Position numbers and translations under genes: made by a program. Shown piece by piece: positions 16,341-25,493 of a stretch of 64,000 bases of DNA. Each line of letters opens with the position of its first letter. Within the stretch, counting starts at the first letter, position 1. The notes beneath the pieces were generated by a model. That model ran no database searches. It was not told where the DNA came from and saw only the letters and a list, made by a program, of their open reading frames with translations. Location: NCBI RefSeq assembly GCF_000973725.1, contig NZ_CP009621.1, positions 3,713,001 through 3,777,000 on the forward strand, read 5' to 3'. This stretch comes from Pontibacter korlensis (GTDB taxonomy: Bacteria; Bacteroidota; Bacteroidia; Cytophagales; Hymenobacteraceae).

Positions 16341-17927
16341 ATGGAAGAGAACAAGCACAAGGATAACAAAGGGCAGCACAGCGGCGGCATGGGCATGCGC
16401 GGCGTTACGCGCCCGATGGCCGAAAAGGAAATCCGCCAGCACAACCAGAACATGCATGGCGACAGCGAAAACCATGCGAGTGGTGGTCATGATCAGAAGC
16501 AGGACAAGAAAAAGGGCATGATGATGTCGGAGGACATGCGCAAGCAGATGCTGCACATGCACCACATGCAGACGCTGTGGGTCTACTGGATGATCATTAT
16601 ACTTGGGGCCTGGGTGCTGCTCTCGCCGCTCACCTTCGACTACGGTATCGGCACGGTGGAGCCTTCGGGCGGCAGGAGCGTGTGGCTCACCATGGAGCAG
16701 CGCATCCAGTTTATGAAGTGGAGCGATATTATCAGCGGAGTCTTGCTGATGTTCTTCGGCTGGCGCGGGCTCACGCCCAACCGCCCCGTCAGCCTCTGGA
16801 TCTGCTGCTTTATCGGTATCTGGCTTACCATGGCACCGCTGCTGTTCTGGGCACCAACGGCGGTGGCCTACCTGAACGACACCATGGTGGGCGCGCTCAT
16901 CATTGCCCTGACCATACTCATACCCGGCATGCCCAACATGATTATGTACATGAAAATGGGCCCCGACACGCCCCCCGGCTGGAGCTACAACCCCTCCAGC
17001 TGGCCTCAGCGCTGGATCATGATGGTGCTGGGCCTCGTTGGGTGGGTGGTGTCGCGCTACCTGGCCGCTTTCCAGCTGGGCTACATCGACTCTGTTTGGG
17101 ACCCCTTTTTCGGGCAGCAGAGCGAGCAGGTGCTAAACTCGGCCATGTCGCACAGTATGCCTGTTTCCGATGCGGGCCTGGGTGCTATTGCTTATACTTT
17201 CGAGTTCCTGATGGGCTGGATGGGAGCCCCGAGCCGCTGGCGTACGATGCCTTGGATGGTGGCCATTTTTGGTATACTAGTTATTCCGTTGGGCATGGTG
17301 CACATCTTCCTAGTAATAAGCCAGCCTATTATTGTGGGTGCTTGGTGCACGTTCTGCCTGCTGGCCGCCGCTATCATGATTCCGATGATCCCGCTGGAAG
17401 TGGACGAGGTAATTGCCATGGGGCAGTTCATGAAAAAGAAGGTAAACCAGGGTGAAAGCTTCTGGAAAGTGTTCTGGAAAGGCGACACCATAGAGAGCGA
17501 TGCAAAGGACGAGGCACCGGAGATGATGGCGTTCCCGCAGAAGCCGGGACCGGTATACAGCGCCTCCATCTGGGGCATCAGCTTCCCGTGGACGTTGACC
17601 GTAGCCATGCTGCTTGGCATCGCCATGGTGTTTGCGCCAGCCGTTTTCGGAGTGCAGATACAGGAAACCGTGGCCGATATTTTCCATTTGGCAGGCTCGC
17701 TGGTGGTGGTTACTTCTATTTTCTGCATGGGGGAGCCTTTGCGCAGGGGGCGCTACTTCAACATATTGCTGGGGCTTACAGTGGCCGTGGCGCCGTGGTT
17801 TTTGAACAACAGTCCTGTCGGCTTAAGTATAACAGGCGTTGTATTAGGATTGGCAGTAGCGGCACTATCACTTCCGCTGGGGCCTAAAACACAAAATTAT
17901 GCAGGCTGGGATGCGTACATCAAGTAG
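16341..17927 (+). CDS. SPW-repeat membrane protein fused to a VKOR-like domain
   Basis: 528 residues. The first 75 are cytosolic-looking, rich in His, Met, Lys and Gln (MHGDSENHASGGHDQKQDKK; MLHMHHMQ), a possible metal-binding tail. A first SPW domain (about 78-200), a vitamin-K-epoxide-reductase-like four-helix domain with GAWCTFCLL (CxxC near 373-376) and a final pair of SPW-like helices follow. VKOR proteins make or relay disulfide bonds in the periplasm. Its 3' end overlaps the next gene by 29 nt. The start at 16341 is chosen over an upstream frame at 16224 that lacks family-like sequence. Confidence 0.75.
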   Translation: MEENKHKDNKGQHSGGMGMRGVTRPMAEKEIRQHNQNMHGDSENHASGGHDQKQDKKKGMMMSEDMRKQMLHMHHMQTLWVYWMIIILGAWVLLSPLTFDYGIGTVEPSGGRSVWLTMEQRIQFMKWSDIISGVLLMFFGWRGLTPNRPVSLWICCFIGIWLTMAPLLFWAPTAVAYLNDTMVGALIIALTILIPGMPNMIMYMKMGPDTPPGWSYNPSSWPQRWIMMVLGLVGWVVSRYLAAFQLGYIDSVWDPFFGQQSEQVLNSAMSHSMPVSDAGLGAIAYTFEFLMGWMGAPSRWRTMPWMVAIFGILVIPLGMVHIFLVISQPIIVGAWCTFCLLAAAIMIPMIPLEVDEVIAMGQFMKKKVNQGESFWKVFWKGDTIESDAKDEAPEMMAFPQKPGPVYSASIWGISFPWTLTVAMLLGIAMVFAPAVFGVQIQETVADIFHLAGSLVVVTSIFCMGEPLRRGRYFNILLGLTVAVAPWFLNNSPVGLSITGVVLGLAVAALSLPLGPKTQNYAGWDAYIK

Positions 17928-19287
17928 AGAGAAAGAGCTTAATGAGCAGGGCTTACTGCCGGACGAGGAGATAGCGGCACAGGTGCGCGACCTGTTGTAC
18001 CGGAACATGATCAGCGGGCAGCGGGAAGGTTTTGATTACCATTATACCAAACCGTCCCCGGGCACTTATCCTTACCAGTACTTCTGGGACACCTGTTTTC
18101 ATGTGTTCATACTTCTGGCGATGGACGAAGTGGACATGGCCAAAAAACACATGCGCAGCCTGTTCCAGATGCAGACCCCCGATGGCTTCGTCGGGCACAT
18201 GAGCTACTGGAAACGCCTTTGGCCCGCCCGCATCACCGATATTTTTCAGCTCCGGCCCAAGGATGCGCTGCGGGTATACAAACCCCACATGTCGGCACTG
18301 GTGCAGCCGCCACTAGCCGCTCAGGCCGTGTTGCGCATTTACCAATACGCTCCAGATCAGCACTTCTTAAATGAGATGCTGCCCAGGTTAAAGTCTTACT
18401 ATAACTGGCTGCGGCGCAACCGCGACTTTGAGGGAGAAGGACTGCTTTCCATTATCTCTCCCTACGAGTCGGGCCTGGACTGGAAGGCAAGCTTTGACTC
18501 TGTGCTAAAGTATGATAAGGGGTTGGCGGGGCCGCAGTTGTTTTGGAAGGTACTGCAGGTGGATGCGCATAACTTCTTTTACAACTATAACCTGCCGGCT
18601 ATTTACCGCAGCAACAGGTTTATTGTGAAAGACGCCGCTTTTAACACCATCTATGTCCAAAACTTGGAAGCATTGGCCCAACTCTGTGTCCTGGCTGGCG
18701 ATCAAGATACAGCCGCATATTATCAATCACAGGCTGAAAAAACGGGCAGGAGCATACTCAAGTACATGTACGATGATGCCGATGCTGCTTTCTACGACCT
18801 AACCGGGCACAACTACCGAAAGCTGAAGGTTAAAACAGGCACAATCTTTTTCCCGGTGGTACTGCGCCAGGTGCCCGGTGAAGTTGGCAAACGCGTACTG
18901 CAGCGGCACCTGCAACAGCGGGATGGCTTTCATGTGCCCTACCCCATCCCGTCGCTGGCTGTGGATGAACCCGCTTTCAATCCTGATGAATCGCTCTACA
19001 TCTGGCGCGGGCCCACCTGGGTGATGTTCAACTGGTTTATGCACGGGCACCTGCTCGACGTAGGCTACACCCGAGAGGCAGAGGAACTGCTGTTGAGTAT
19101 AAAGCGGCTCATCACCAAAAGCGGCTTCCGGGAGTACTATAATCCGTTCACCGGCGAGGGCCACGGAGCACATAACTTCACATGGTCTGGCTTGGTGCTG
19201 GACATGATCCGGAGGCAACAGAAGGAGGAAAGCGGTGGCCATGGTAAGACAGACATCCCTATTTATAGCGTCCATGACCCTCTTTAG
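17899..19287 (+). CDS. MGH1-type six-hairpin glycosidase (GH63/trehalase-like)
   Basis: 462 residues of an (alpha/alpha)6 toroid. Recognisable pieces are YPYQYFWDTCFHVFILLAMD near residue 55, ISPYESGLDWKASFD near 195, VDEPAFNPDESLYIWRGPTW near 375 and NPFTGEGHGAHNFTWSGLVL near 430, the usual acid/base and substrate-groove segments of mannosylglycerate hydrolase/amylo-glucosidase-like enzymes. No signal peptide, so cytoplasmic. It overlaps the SPW-VKOR gene and should be co-translated with it. The glycoside hydrolysed cannot be assigned. Confidence 0.75.
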   Translation: MQAGMRTSSREKELNEQGLLPDEEIAAQVRDLLYRNMISGQREGFDYHYTKPSPGTYPYQYFWDTCFHVFILLAMDEVDMAKKHMRSLFQMQTPDGFVGHMSYWKRLWPARITDIFQLRPKDALRVYKPHMSALVQPPLAAQAVLRIYQYAPDQHFLNEMLPRLKSYYNWLRRNRDFEGEGLLSIISPYESGLDWKASFDSVLKYDKGLAGPQLFWKVLQVDAHNFFYNYNLPAIYRSNRFIVKDAAFNTIYVQNLEALAQLCVLAGDQDTAAYYQSQAEKTGRSILKYMYDDADAAFYDLTGHNYRKLKVKTGTIFFPVVLRQVPGEVGKRVLQRHLQQRDGFHVPYPIPSLAVDEPAFNPDESLYIWRGPTWVMFNWFMHGHLLDVGYTREAEELLLSIKRLITKSGFREYYNPFTGEGHGAHNFTWSGLVLDMIRRQQKEESGGHGKTDIPIYSVHDPL

Positions 19288-19411
19288 CCCGGTGGCTAAT
19301 TTCATTCAAGGTTAAAGAATATGCAATAAATGTTGTCGTATTAAAGCAGTGAAATGCTGTTTGTTTCCAGGTTAGCCTGCCGCTTCACAGCTCACCGCCC
19401 CGCGATGCGCT

Positions 19412-20788
19412 CTACCGGGGCACCATAATACGCGGGAACACGCGCAGGTACACCTGCAGGCTTACAGGCAGCTCACCGTAGTATGGGTGCAACTGACTGT
19501 CGCCCCTGAACACGCTAGCCTGCGCTCCCAGGTTAAAGTTGACGGTTCCTAGCTCAAACAGTTGCCTGTTAGCTCCCACGGTGAGGGCGTGGATGCCCAG
19601 CCGCTCGTCATGCCCGAAAGCCTCATCCTCAAACCCCAGTTCCTCCCCGGACTTCTGTACAAACTCATAACGCCCGTACACCGCGTACCTGTCGCTTTGC
19701 AGGTTCGACTCCAGCAGGAAGGAGTGCTCCTTGTGGTGGGCATCTACATAGTTATATCCCCAGTTAAGGGTGGTGGTGAAGAAGCGGTTGTCACCCGGCA
19801 GCATGTTCCCGTACAGCACAGAGGCAGTCGTGCGGTAGACATCCTCATCTGGCTCGCCCACCTCCGGGCTCTTGACGTAAGCAGTTGACGCCTGCAGGCT
19901 CCAGCTTGGACCCGGGTTATACGTCAGGCGTATTGCGCGGGAGTCGAAGCGGGGTTTGTCGAAGTCGTACCGTTCCTCATCCGGCTCACGGCCTGTGAAG
20001 GAGGAGCCTTCCAGCTTAAAATTGCGATAACGGACACCCAGCGTGGCCACTCCAAAGGTGATATGGGTGGCATCCTGCCAGTGGTGGCCCAGCGGCGAGT
20101 CGGGATTGTTCAGCGCCGACGGGCGGTGCATGAAAGCCACGTTGCTTAAGGCTGGCTCACCGGGGTAGCCCAGGTAAACAAATACATCCGCCTCCTCCGA
20201 AATCATGTGCGTGTACCCTATCGATAGTTCGCTGAAGAGGTCGTGCGGGTGCTGGCGGTCTATTAGCGGAGAGCCCTCGAAGGTTTCGCCGGTCTGAAAG
20301 AGCAATGGATAGCCGTTGCCGCCTACCGTCAGCGGGTCCAGGGATATCATGCCACTGACGCGGAAAAGTCCCCTGTCGCCGACAAACCGCTGCCCCATCA
20401 GCATGAGCCAGTTGGGCGCGTCAAACTGGCTGTCGCCCCGGGTGCCGGCTTCAAACACGTCCTGCTTGTTATAGCGCAGAAACAGGTTGTAGTGCAGCAT
20501 CAGCATCCAGTCGCCCCGGTGATACATGTTGCCGTACATCGGTGACTCATCCGGAAGCCAGCCTGTGCCGGAGGCATTACGGTTCATAGGCAGGTTTCGG
20601 GAGAAGGCATGCGACATCGGCATCTGCGTCTCTCCGTGCTGCATGCCTGAATGCAGCATATGCACCTGATGTTCCATTTGATGCGTTGTATCCTGGGCCT
20701 GGTGCTGGTGGCCCTGGTGCTGTGCTGTGGCTGGCAGAGCCAAAGCGGTGATGACCAGGCAGTATAGTAGACTTTTCAATGTTTTCAT
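19412..20788 (-). CDS. His/Met-rich copper-associated outer-membrane protein
   Basis: 458 residues, signal peptide to about residue 22 (LALPATA|QHQ), then a His/Met/Gln-rich N-terminus (HQGHQHQAQDTTHQMEHQVH; HSGMQHGETQMPMSHAF) followed by a barrel-like body with alternating strands and a C-terminus rich in aromatics. Such proteins accompany CopB ATPases in Bacteroidota copper islands. It is the last gene of a minus-strand group with the Met-rich lipoprotein and CopB. Exact role (efflux pore or metal sequestration) is inference. Confidence 0.65.
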   Translation of the reverse strand: MKTLKSLLYCLVITALALPATAQHQGHQHQAQDTTHQMEHQVHMLHSGMQHGETQMPMSHAFSRNLPMNRNASGTGWLPDESPMYGNMYHRGDWMLMLHYNLFLRYNKQDVFEAGTRGDSQFDAPNWLMLMGQRFVGDRGLFRVSGMISLDPLTVGGNGYPLLFQTGETFEGSPLIDRQHPHDLFSELSIGYTHMISEEADVFVYLGYPGEPALSNVAFMHRPSALNNPDSPLGHHWQDATHITFGVATLGVRYRNFKLEGSSFTGREPDEERYDFDKPRFDSRAIRLTYNPGPSWSLQASTAYVKSPEVGEPDEDVYRTTASVLYGNMLPGDNRFFTTTLNWGYNYVDAHHKEHSFLLESNLQSDRYAVYGRYEFVQKSGEELGFEDEAFGHDERLGIHALTVGANRQLFELGTVNFNLGAQASVFRGDSQLHPYYGELPVSLQVYLRVFPRIMVPR

Positions 20789-20856
20789 AGCGTATTAAAA
20801 CGGTGGCTGTACGTGTGAGAATGTCTGTTCTATAGTTTAGGAGGGTAAGCAGAACG

Positions 20857-21312
20857 CTATCTCCTGTTTGTGTTCATGTTGCGCATCATCTGCTGCATAC
20901 AAGCTTCGTCCATCATGCCGTTCTCATGCATCCGCTGCATCATGTTCTGCATCATGCCGCTGTTGCGCATCATCATGCGTGACATTATGTTGCAGGCAGC
21001 CGTGTCTGTTTCGCACCGGGCCATCATCTGCTGCATCATATCTTCCATTGCTTCCGGGTTCTGGTTCATCATCATGCCGTCAGAGCCCATCATTCCTTCC
21101 ATGTGTTCCCCGTTACCCATCATGCCACCAGCCGGAGCGTCCCGCATCATGGCCGTCATTTCAGTACGGTATGCTTCATTGTTCAGGATGGTGGAATACA
21201 GCTCCCTGCGTTGCGATTCGTCTTCCAGCACCTCCTCTACATTCGCAGAGGACTGGCAGCCTGTGAGCCAAACGGCTGCTGCCAAAAACATTGTTAACAT
21301 CGTTCCTTTCAT
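20857..21312 (-). CDS. methionine-rich lipoprotein, likely copper-binding
   Basis: 151 residues; signal peptide and lipobox LTGC. More than a quarter of the mature chain is Met, in clusters such as MMGNGEHMEGMMGSDGMMM and NIMSRMMMRNSGMMQNMMQR, with Cys in ARCETDTAACN and EACMQ. Met clusters bind Cu(I) or Ag(I) in the periplasm. It lies between the outer-membrane protein and the CopB ATPase on the same strand and is probably a periplasmic copper chaperone or sponge. Confidence 0.75.
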   Translation of the reverse strand: MKGTMLTMFLAAAVWLTGCQSSANVEEVLEDESQRRELYSTILNNEAYRTEMTAMMRDAPAGGMMGNGEHMEGMMGSDGMMMNQNPEAMEDMMQQMMARCETDTAACNIMSRMMMRNSGMMQNMMQRMHENGMMDEACMQQMMRNMNTNRR

Positions 21313-21382
21313 AGTTTCTAGTCTTAGTAAAGGTTTGCCACCCGTTAAGATACTGTACGTAGGTACGGGTTCAACAGCTGGC

Positions 21383-23524
21383 TTACTTCAGCTGCCTTCT
21401 GAGCAGCTGCGCATTGACGGCCACAATCACAGTGCTCAGGCTCATGAGGGCGGCACCCACGGCAGGAGATATCATGATGCCCTGCTGGTAGAGCACCCCG
21501 GCGGCAAGCGGCAGGGCAACAATGTTGTAACCTGTGGCCCAGATAAGGTTCTGAATCATCTTGCGGTAAGTGGCTTTGCCGAAGAGAATGAGCGAGGCGA
21601 TATCCTGCGGGTTGCTGTTGACCAAGATAATGTCGGCTGTCTCTGCCGCCACGTCCGTTCCGGAGCCTACGGCGATGCCCACATCAGCCTGGGCAAGGGC
21701 AGGGGCGTCGTTCACGCCGTCGCCTGTCATGGCCACGAACTCTCCCTGCTGCTGCAGCTCCTTCACCTTCTCCTGCTTCTGGTGCGGCAGCACGTTGGCC
21801 AGGTAGCCGTCCATGCCCAACTTATCGCTCACGCTTTTGGCCACCCGCTCATTATCGCCGGTGAGCAGCAGGTTCTTGATGCCGTTCTCCTTCAGCACCC
21901 GGATGGCTTCGGCGGACTCAGGGCGTATCTGGTCCCGCAGCGTGATGTAGCCTGCCACCTGCCCGTCTACCAGCACATACACCACCGTCTCCACGCCTTC
22001 CTCCGCCTGGCTCTGAGGCACCTGCACGTTAAATTCCTTGATGTAGTTCGGACCTACCACCTTCACTTCATGCCCCTCCACTGTGCCCTCCAATCCTTTG
22101 CCAGGTAAGTAGTGAAAGTTGTCTGATGCTGGCACAGTAATACCTTCAGCCTTCGCCTTTTTGAGGATACCCTGCGAGATATAGTGCTCTGAGTGCTGCT
22201 CCACGCCGGCTGCCAACCTGAGCAGCTCCCGCTCACCGTACACCTGCTGAAAGGTCACTACCTGGGCCACCTCATGTGCCCCCAAGGTCAGGGTGCCGGT
22301 TTTGTCGAAGATGATGGTGGTGATGTTGCGGGAGTCCTCAAAAGCGGTGCGGTTGCGGATGAGCAGGCCATTGTTGGCGGACACAGCAGTTGATATGGCT
22401 ACCACCAGCGGAATAGCCAGCCCAAGGGCGTGCGGGCAGGAGATGACCATCACCGTCACCATCCGCTCCAGGGCGAAGTCCAGTTCTGCACCGGCAACCA
22501 GCCAGGCGGCCAGCGTGCCGAATCCGGCGGTAAGGGCCAGGTAGGCCAGCCATTTGGCGGCTTTGTCGGCCAGGCGCTGCGTCTCTGACTTTGTCTTCTG
22601 GGCGTCCTGCACCAGGGTTATCACCTTGTTGAGGTAGCTGTCCTTGCCGGTGCTCTCCACGCGCACCTGCAGCGAGCCGTTGCCGTTGATGGAGCCGCCG
22701 ATCACCTGGTCGTCCTTTGCCTTCTGCACCGGCTTGCTCTCGCCAGTCAGCATACTCTCATTCAGGTAGCTCTCGCCCTGCACGACCACGCCGTCAGCAG
22801 GCACTTTCTCTCCCGGTTTCACAAGGATGATGTCCCCCTGCCGCAGTTCCTCCACCTTTATAGTATAGGTTTGCCCGTCCCGGATCACCTGCGCCTCGGC
22901 GGGCATCATGCTCACCAGTAGCTCCAGCGCCTTGGAAGCACCTAGCACCGAGCGCATCTCGATCCAGTGGCCCAGCAGCATCACCACGATCAGCGTGGCC
23001 AGCTCCCAAAAGAAGTCCATGCCCTCCAGGCCGAAGGTGACGGCCGTGCTGTAGATATAGGCCACGGAAATGGCCACGCCGATCAGCGTCATCATGCCTG
23101 GTGATCCCTTCTTCACCTCCTCCACAAGCCCCGTGTGGAAGGGCCAGCCGCCGTAGAAGTAGATGACGCTGGAGAGCACGAAGGCGATGTACATGCTGTA
23201 GGGCACGTCGAGCGTGTAGCCCAGGATGTGCTGCACCATGGGGCTTAGCACAATCACCGGCACTGACAGCGCGAGCGATACCCAGAAGCGCTTTTTGAAG
23301 TCCTCGATCATCATCCGGTGGTGGTCGTGCCCGTGCCCGCCGTGCCCCATGTGCTCCTCATGCGGCGGGCGCGTCCCTTCCCCGTGCGGCATGGCGTGGG
23401 AGTGGCCGTGGAGGGTTTTCTCCTCCAGCCGCTCCGCTGCTTTACCTGCTATGTCTTCAATCTTCCTGCTTGGACTTTTGTGGTTATGGCCATGGAGCTT
23501 GTGGTCGTGATGATCGTCTTGCAT
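21383..23524 (-). CDS. copB: copper-translocating P1B-type ATPase, CopB type
   Basis: 713 residues. The first 75 are His-rich (HDHKLHGHNH; GHGGHGHDHH), replacing the CxxC metal domains of CopA. Then membrane helices, TGES (about 260-263), the transmembrane metal motif SCPHALG (CPH at 363-365), the phosphorylated Asp407 in DKTGTLT, a nucleotide domain and GDGVNDAP. The CPH motif defines the P1B-3 subgroup that exports copper from the cytoplasm. It leads a minus-strand group with the Met-rich lipoprotein and the outer-membrane protein. Confidence 0.92.
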   Translation of the reverse strand: MQDDHHDHKLHGHNHKSPSRKIEDIAGKAAERLEEKTLHGHSHAMPHGEGTRPPHEEHMGHGGHGHDHHRMMIEDFKKRFWVSLALSVPVIVLSPMVQHILGYTLDVPYSMYIAFVLSSVIYFYGGWPFHTGLVEEVKKGSPGMMTLIGVAISVAYIYSTAVTFGLEGMDFFWELATLIVVMLLGHWIEMRSVLGASKALELLVSMMPAEAQVIRDGQTYTIKVEELRQGDIILVKPGEKVPADGVVVQGESYLNESMLTGESKPVQKAKDDQVIGGSINGNGSLQVRVESTGKDSYLNKVITLVQDAQKTKSETQRLADKAAKWLAYLALTAGFGTLAAWLVAGAELDFALERMVTVMVISCPHALGLAIPLVVAISTAVSANNGLLIRNRTAFEDSRNITTIIFDKTGTLTLGAHEVAQVVTFQQVYGERELLRLAAGVEQHSEHYISQGILKKAKAEGITVPASDNFHYLPGKGLEGTVEGHEVKVVGPNYIKEFNVQVPQSQAEEGVETVVYVLVDGQVAGYITLRDQIRPESAEAIRVLKENGIKNLLLTGDNERVAKSVSDKLGMDGYLANVLPHQKQEKVKELQQQGEFVAMTGDGVNDAPALAQADVGIAVGSGTDVAAETADIILVNSNPQDIASLILFGKATYRKMIQNLIWATGYNIVALPLAAGVLYQQGIMISPAVGAALMSLSTVIVAVNAQLLRRQLK

Positions 23525-23660
23525 AGCTTTTAAACAGTTAAAGGTATGGTTTACAAATACTCGTACAGGAGCAGATTGGTTAGTTACCTAACAGCAAATA
23601 TCGGAAAGAGGCAAAGTTGGGCAGGTACGCAAATGGGTAGATACACAAAACACATTTATA

Positions 23661-24671
23661 TTATGAGCTATATACTTCCTGCCAGGACCAGCCGTCCATC
23701 TCCAGCAGGGAGGAAAGCATCATCTGCCGGTGCCTTTTGTCCGGGGACTGGCTCTGGCTTGTTTCCTCAGCGTTGCGCAGCGGTACTCCCTTCTCCTGCA
23801 GTTGCCTCACATCTGTTGTTGGGGCCTGCTGCTTGGGTAAGTGGCCTTTTACAGTTCCCTTCAGCACGTCCAGGTAGGTGTCAAGCGCGGTTTGAAGCAT
23901 CTCTATGCCCGTGTCATCCTTCACTGCTCCCTGGGGCACCCGGTACCTGAGGAGCCGGTGCGCCTCGTACAGCTGCACGATAGCCGGTATGGCGGCGCGG
24001 CCCGGCTTGCTGTTGTGGAAGTAGTGGATAACCGGGTAAGAGTGGTGGTTCATGGTGTGCTGCATCAGCATCTGGCACAGGTTTGAGGTCTTGCCGAAAA
24101 AGGAGGAGAAGTCCTTCCCGTTCCAGCCGTTGGCCAGCATCTGCTGGGGTGTTTTGCCCATGCCGCTGATGTAGAGGCTGAGCGTGCTCTGCAGCCCCAC
24201 GGCAGAGAGCACGGGCACAAAGTAGGTGATGGAGAGCGTAAGGGAGGCGAAGCCGCAGAACGCCGCAGCGCTGGTGACAAGGCGCCACACATCGCTGGAT
24301 GCCTTGTAGTCCCCCATGCCCAGGGTGGAGAGGGTAAAGCCGGCGTAGTAGAGCTTCTCCAGGGGCCCGGCACTCACCAGGGTCTTGCTGTTAACGACGG
24401 AGCCTGGATCGGACAGCAGCACCAGGAACAGCCCCGACCAAAGGCCGAGGACCCAGGTCAGCAGGATGGACACCAGGATGGCAGGGCCGGAGTAGCTTAG
24501 CAGCTTCGATGTGCCGCGCTTCCCCGCCATAAGGAAGAAAGCCTTCCATACCCCATTTGTCACGGCGTTTGTCACCCTACCTCCGCCGCTGGAGGAGAGC
24601 GCCGTCTTGATGATGTCCAGTATGATTAAGGTAAATACAAGTATGCCAAGGCACAGGTACAGGATGTTCAT
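23661..24671 (-). CDS. two-TM potassium-channel-like protein
   Basis: 336 residues. An N-terminal helix, a second helix (GPAILVSILLTWVLGLWSGL), a re-entrant pore helix with filter-like TLGMGDY (116-122, compared with TVGYGD in potassium channels) and a last membrane helix (LVTSAAAFCGFASLTLSITY). The C-terminal half is a soluble helical domain with basic tail. The Met in the filter differs from typical K+ channels, so selectivity is uncertain. It stands upstream of and in the same direction as copB, and divergent from the Csp gene. Confidence 0.7.
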   Translation of the reverse strand: MNILYLCLGILVFTLIILDIIKTALSSSGGGRVTNAVTNGVWKAFFLMAGKRGTSKLLSYSGPAILVSILLTWVLGLWSGLFLVLLSDPGSVVNSKTLVSAGPLEKLYYAGFTLSTLGMGDYKASSDVWRLVTSAAAFCGFASLTLSITYFVPVLSAVGLQSTLSLYISGMGKTPQQMLANGWNGKDFSSFFGKTSNLCQMLMQHTMNHHSYPVIHYFHNSKPGRAAIPAIVQLYEAHRLLRYRVPQGAVKDDTGIEMLQTALDTYLDVLKGTVKGHLPKQQAPTTDVRQLQEKGVPLRNAEETSQSQSPDKRHRQMMLSSLLEMDGWSWQEVYSS

Positions 24672-24890
24672 GATTCGTGTAGCAACAATGGTTTGTTCTA
24701 ATCAACGAGGCTGCTGCTGCTGGGGTTAGGAAGCTCAACGGACAAGAGGCGAAGAGAGCAGTCAGAGTGGGTTTTAGTGGGGCCTTGGCGGAAATTATGT
24801 AACGAATATCTAAAATTGTATAAAACCCCAGGCGCCTGTTCGGGTATAATACAGCATACATGAACATTTAAACATATAAACATCAGAACT

Positions 24891-25211
24891 ATGAACAAGG
24901 ACTTGATAAGAACACTGGCCGAGTGCGCCGCCGCCTGTAACAACTGTGCCATCTCCTGCCTGGGTGAGGACGATATCAAAATGATGGTGCCCTGCATCAG
25001 GCTGGACTTGGACTGCGCCGCCATCTGCAAGGAGGCCATAGACTACGTGTCGCGCGACTCCCGCTACGCAGGGGAGATCCTGCAGCAGTGCGCCAAAATT
25101 TGCAGGGACTGCGGCCAGGAATGCCAGCAGCATGAGGCACAGCACTGCAAGGAGTGCGCCGAGGCATGCTTTAAATGCGCCGAGGCTTGCGAGCAGTACC
25201 AAACAGCTTAA
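24891..25211 (+). CDS. four-helix copper storage protein (Csp/DUF326)
   Basis: 106 residues with 16 Cys, spaced as CxxxC and CxxC on helices (ECAAACNNCAISC; QQCAKICRDCGQEC; CKECAEACFKCAEAC). Csp proteins are tetrameric helical bundles whose Cys-lined core stores Cu(I). No signal peptide, so the cytosolic (Csp3-like) form. It is divergent from the channel and copB group and completes the copper block: export, periplasmic capture and cytosolic storage. A strong terminator follows. Confidence 0.88.
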   Translation: MNKDLIRTLAECAAACNNCAISCLGEDDIKMMVPCIRLDLDCAAICKEAIDYVSRDSRYAGEILQQCAKICRDCGQECQQHEAQHCKECAEACFKCAEACEQYQTA

Positions 25212-25239
25212 GCTGTAAGAATACAGTCATAGGTAAAAG

Positions 25240-25270
25240 AAGAGCGCCTGCGATCATCGCAGGCGCTCTT
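25240..25270 (+). terminator. terminator after the Csp gene
   Basis: AAGAGCGCCTGCGAT and ATCGCAGGCGCTCTT form a 15-bp palindrome centred on one base, followed by GCTTT. Confidence 0.75.
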
Positions 25271-25493
25271 GCTTTCGGGGCTATTCCTTTTCCTGATGAG
25301 GAAGGTGTTATAGGCCCACATTTTCTTATAGTTTCCGCAGACTTTCTTTGCTTTCCGACCCGGTTGCTGCTCTGGTATCACTACAAGAAGAAGAGATGCG
25401 CGATAGCCTCTTATTGAGGTATGCTTTTTAAACTACCGGTTAATGTGTTATTTCGTAGCTCAAAAAACAATATACTTTAAGTTAAACCCACAC

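Noticed and set aside
20870..22108. 412-residue plus-strand frame
   Set aside because: Antisense to the Met-rich lipoprotein and CopB; the Ile/Met/His runs arise from complement of Met codons.
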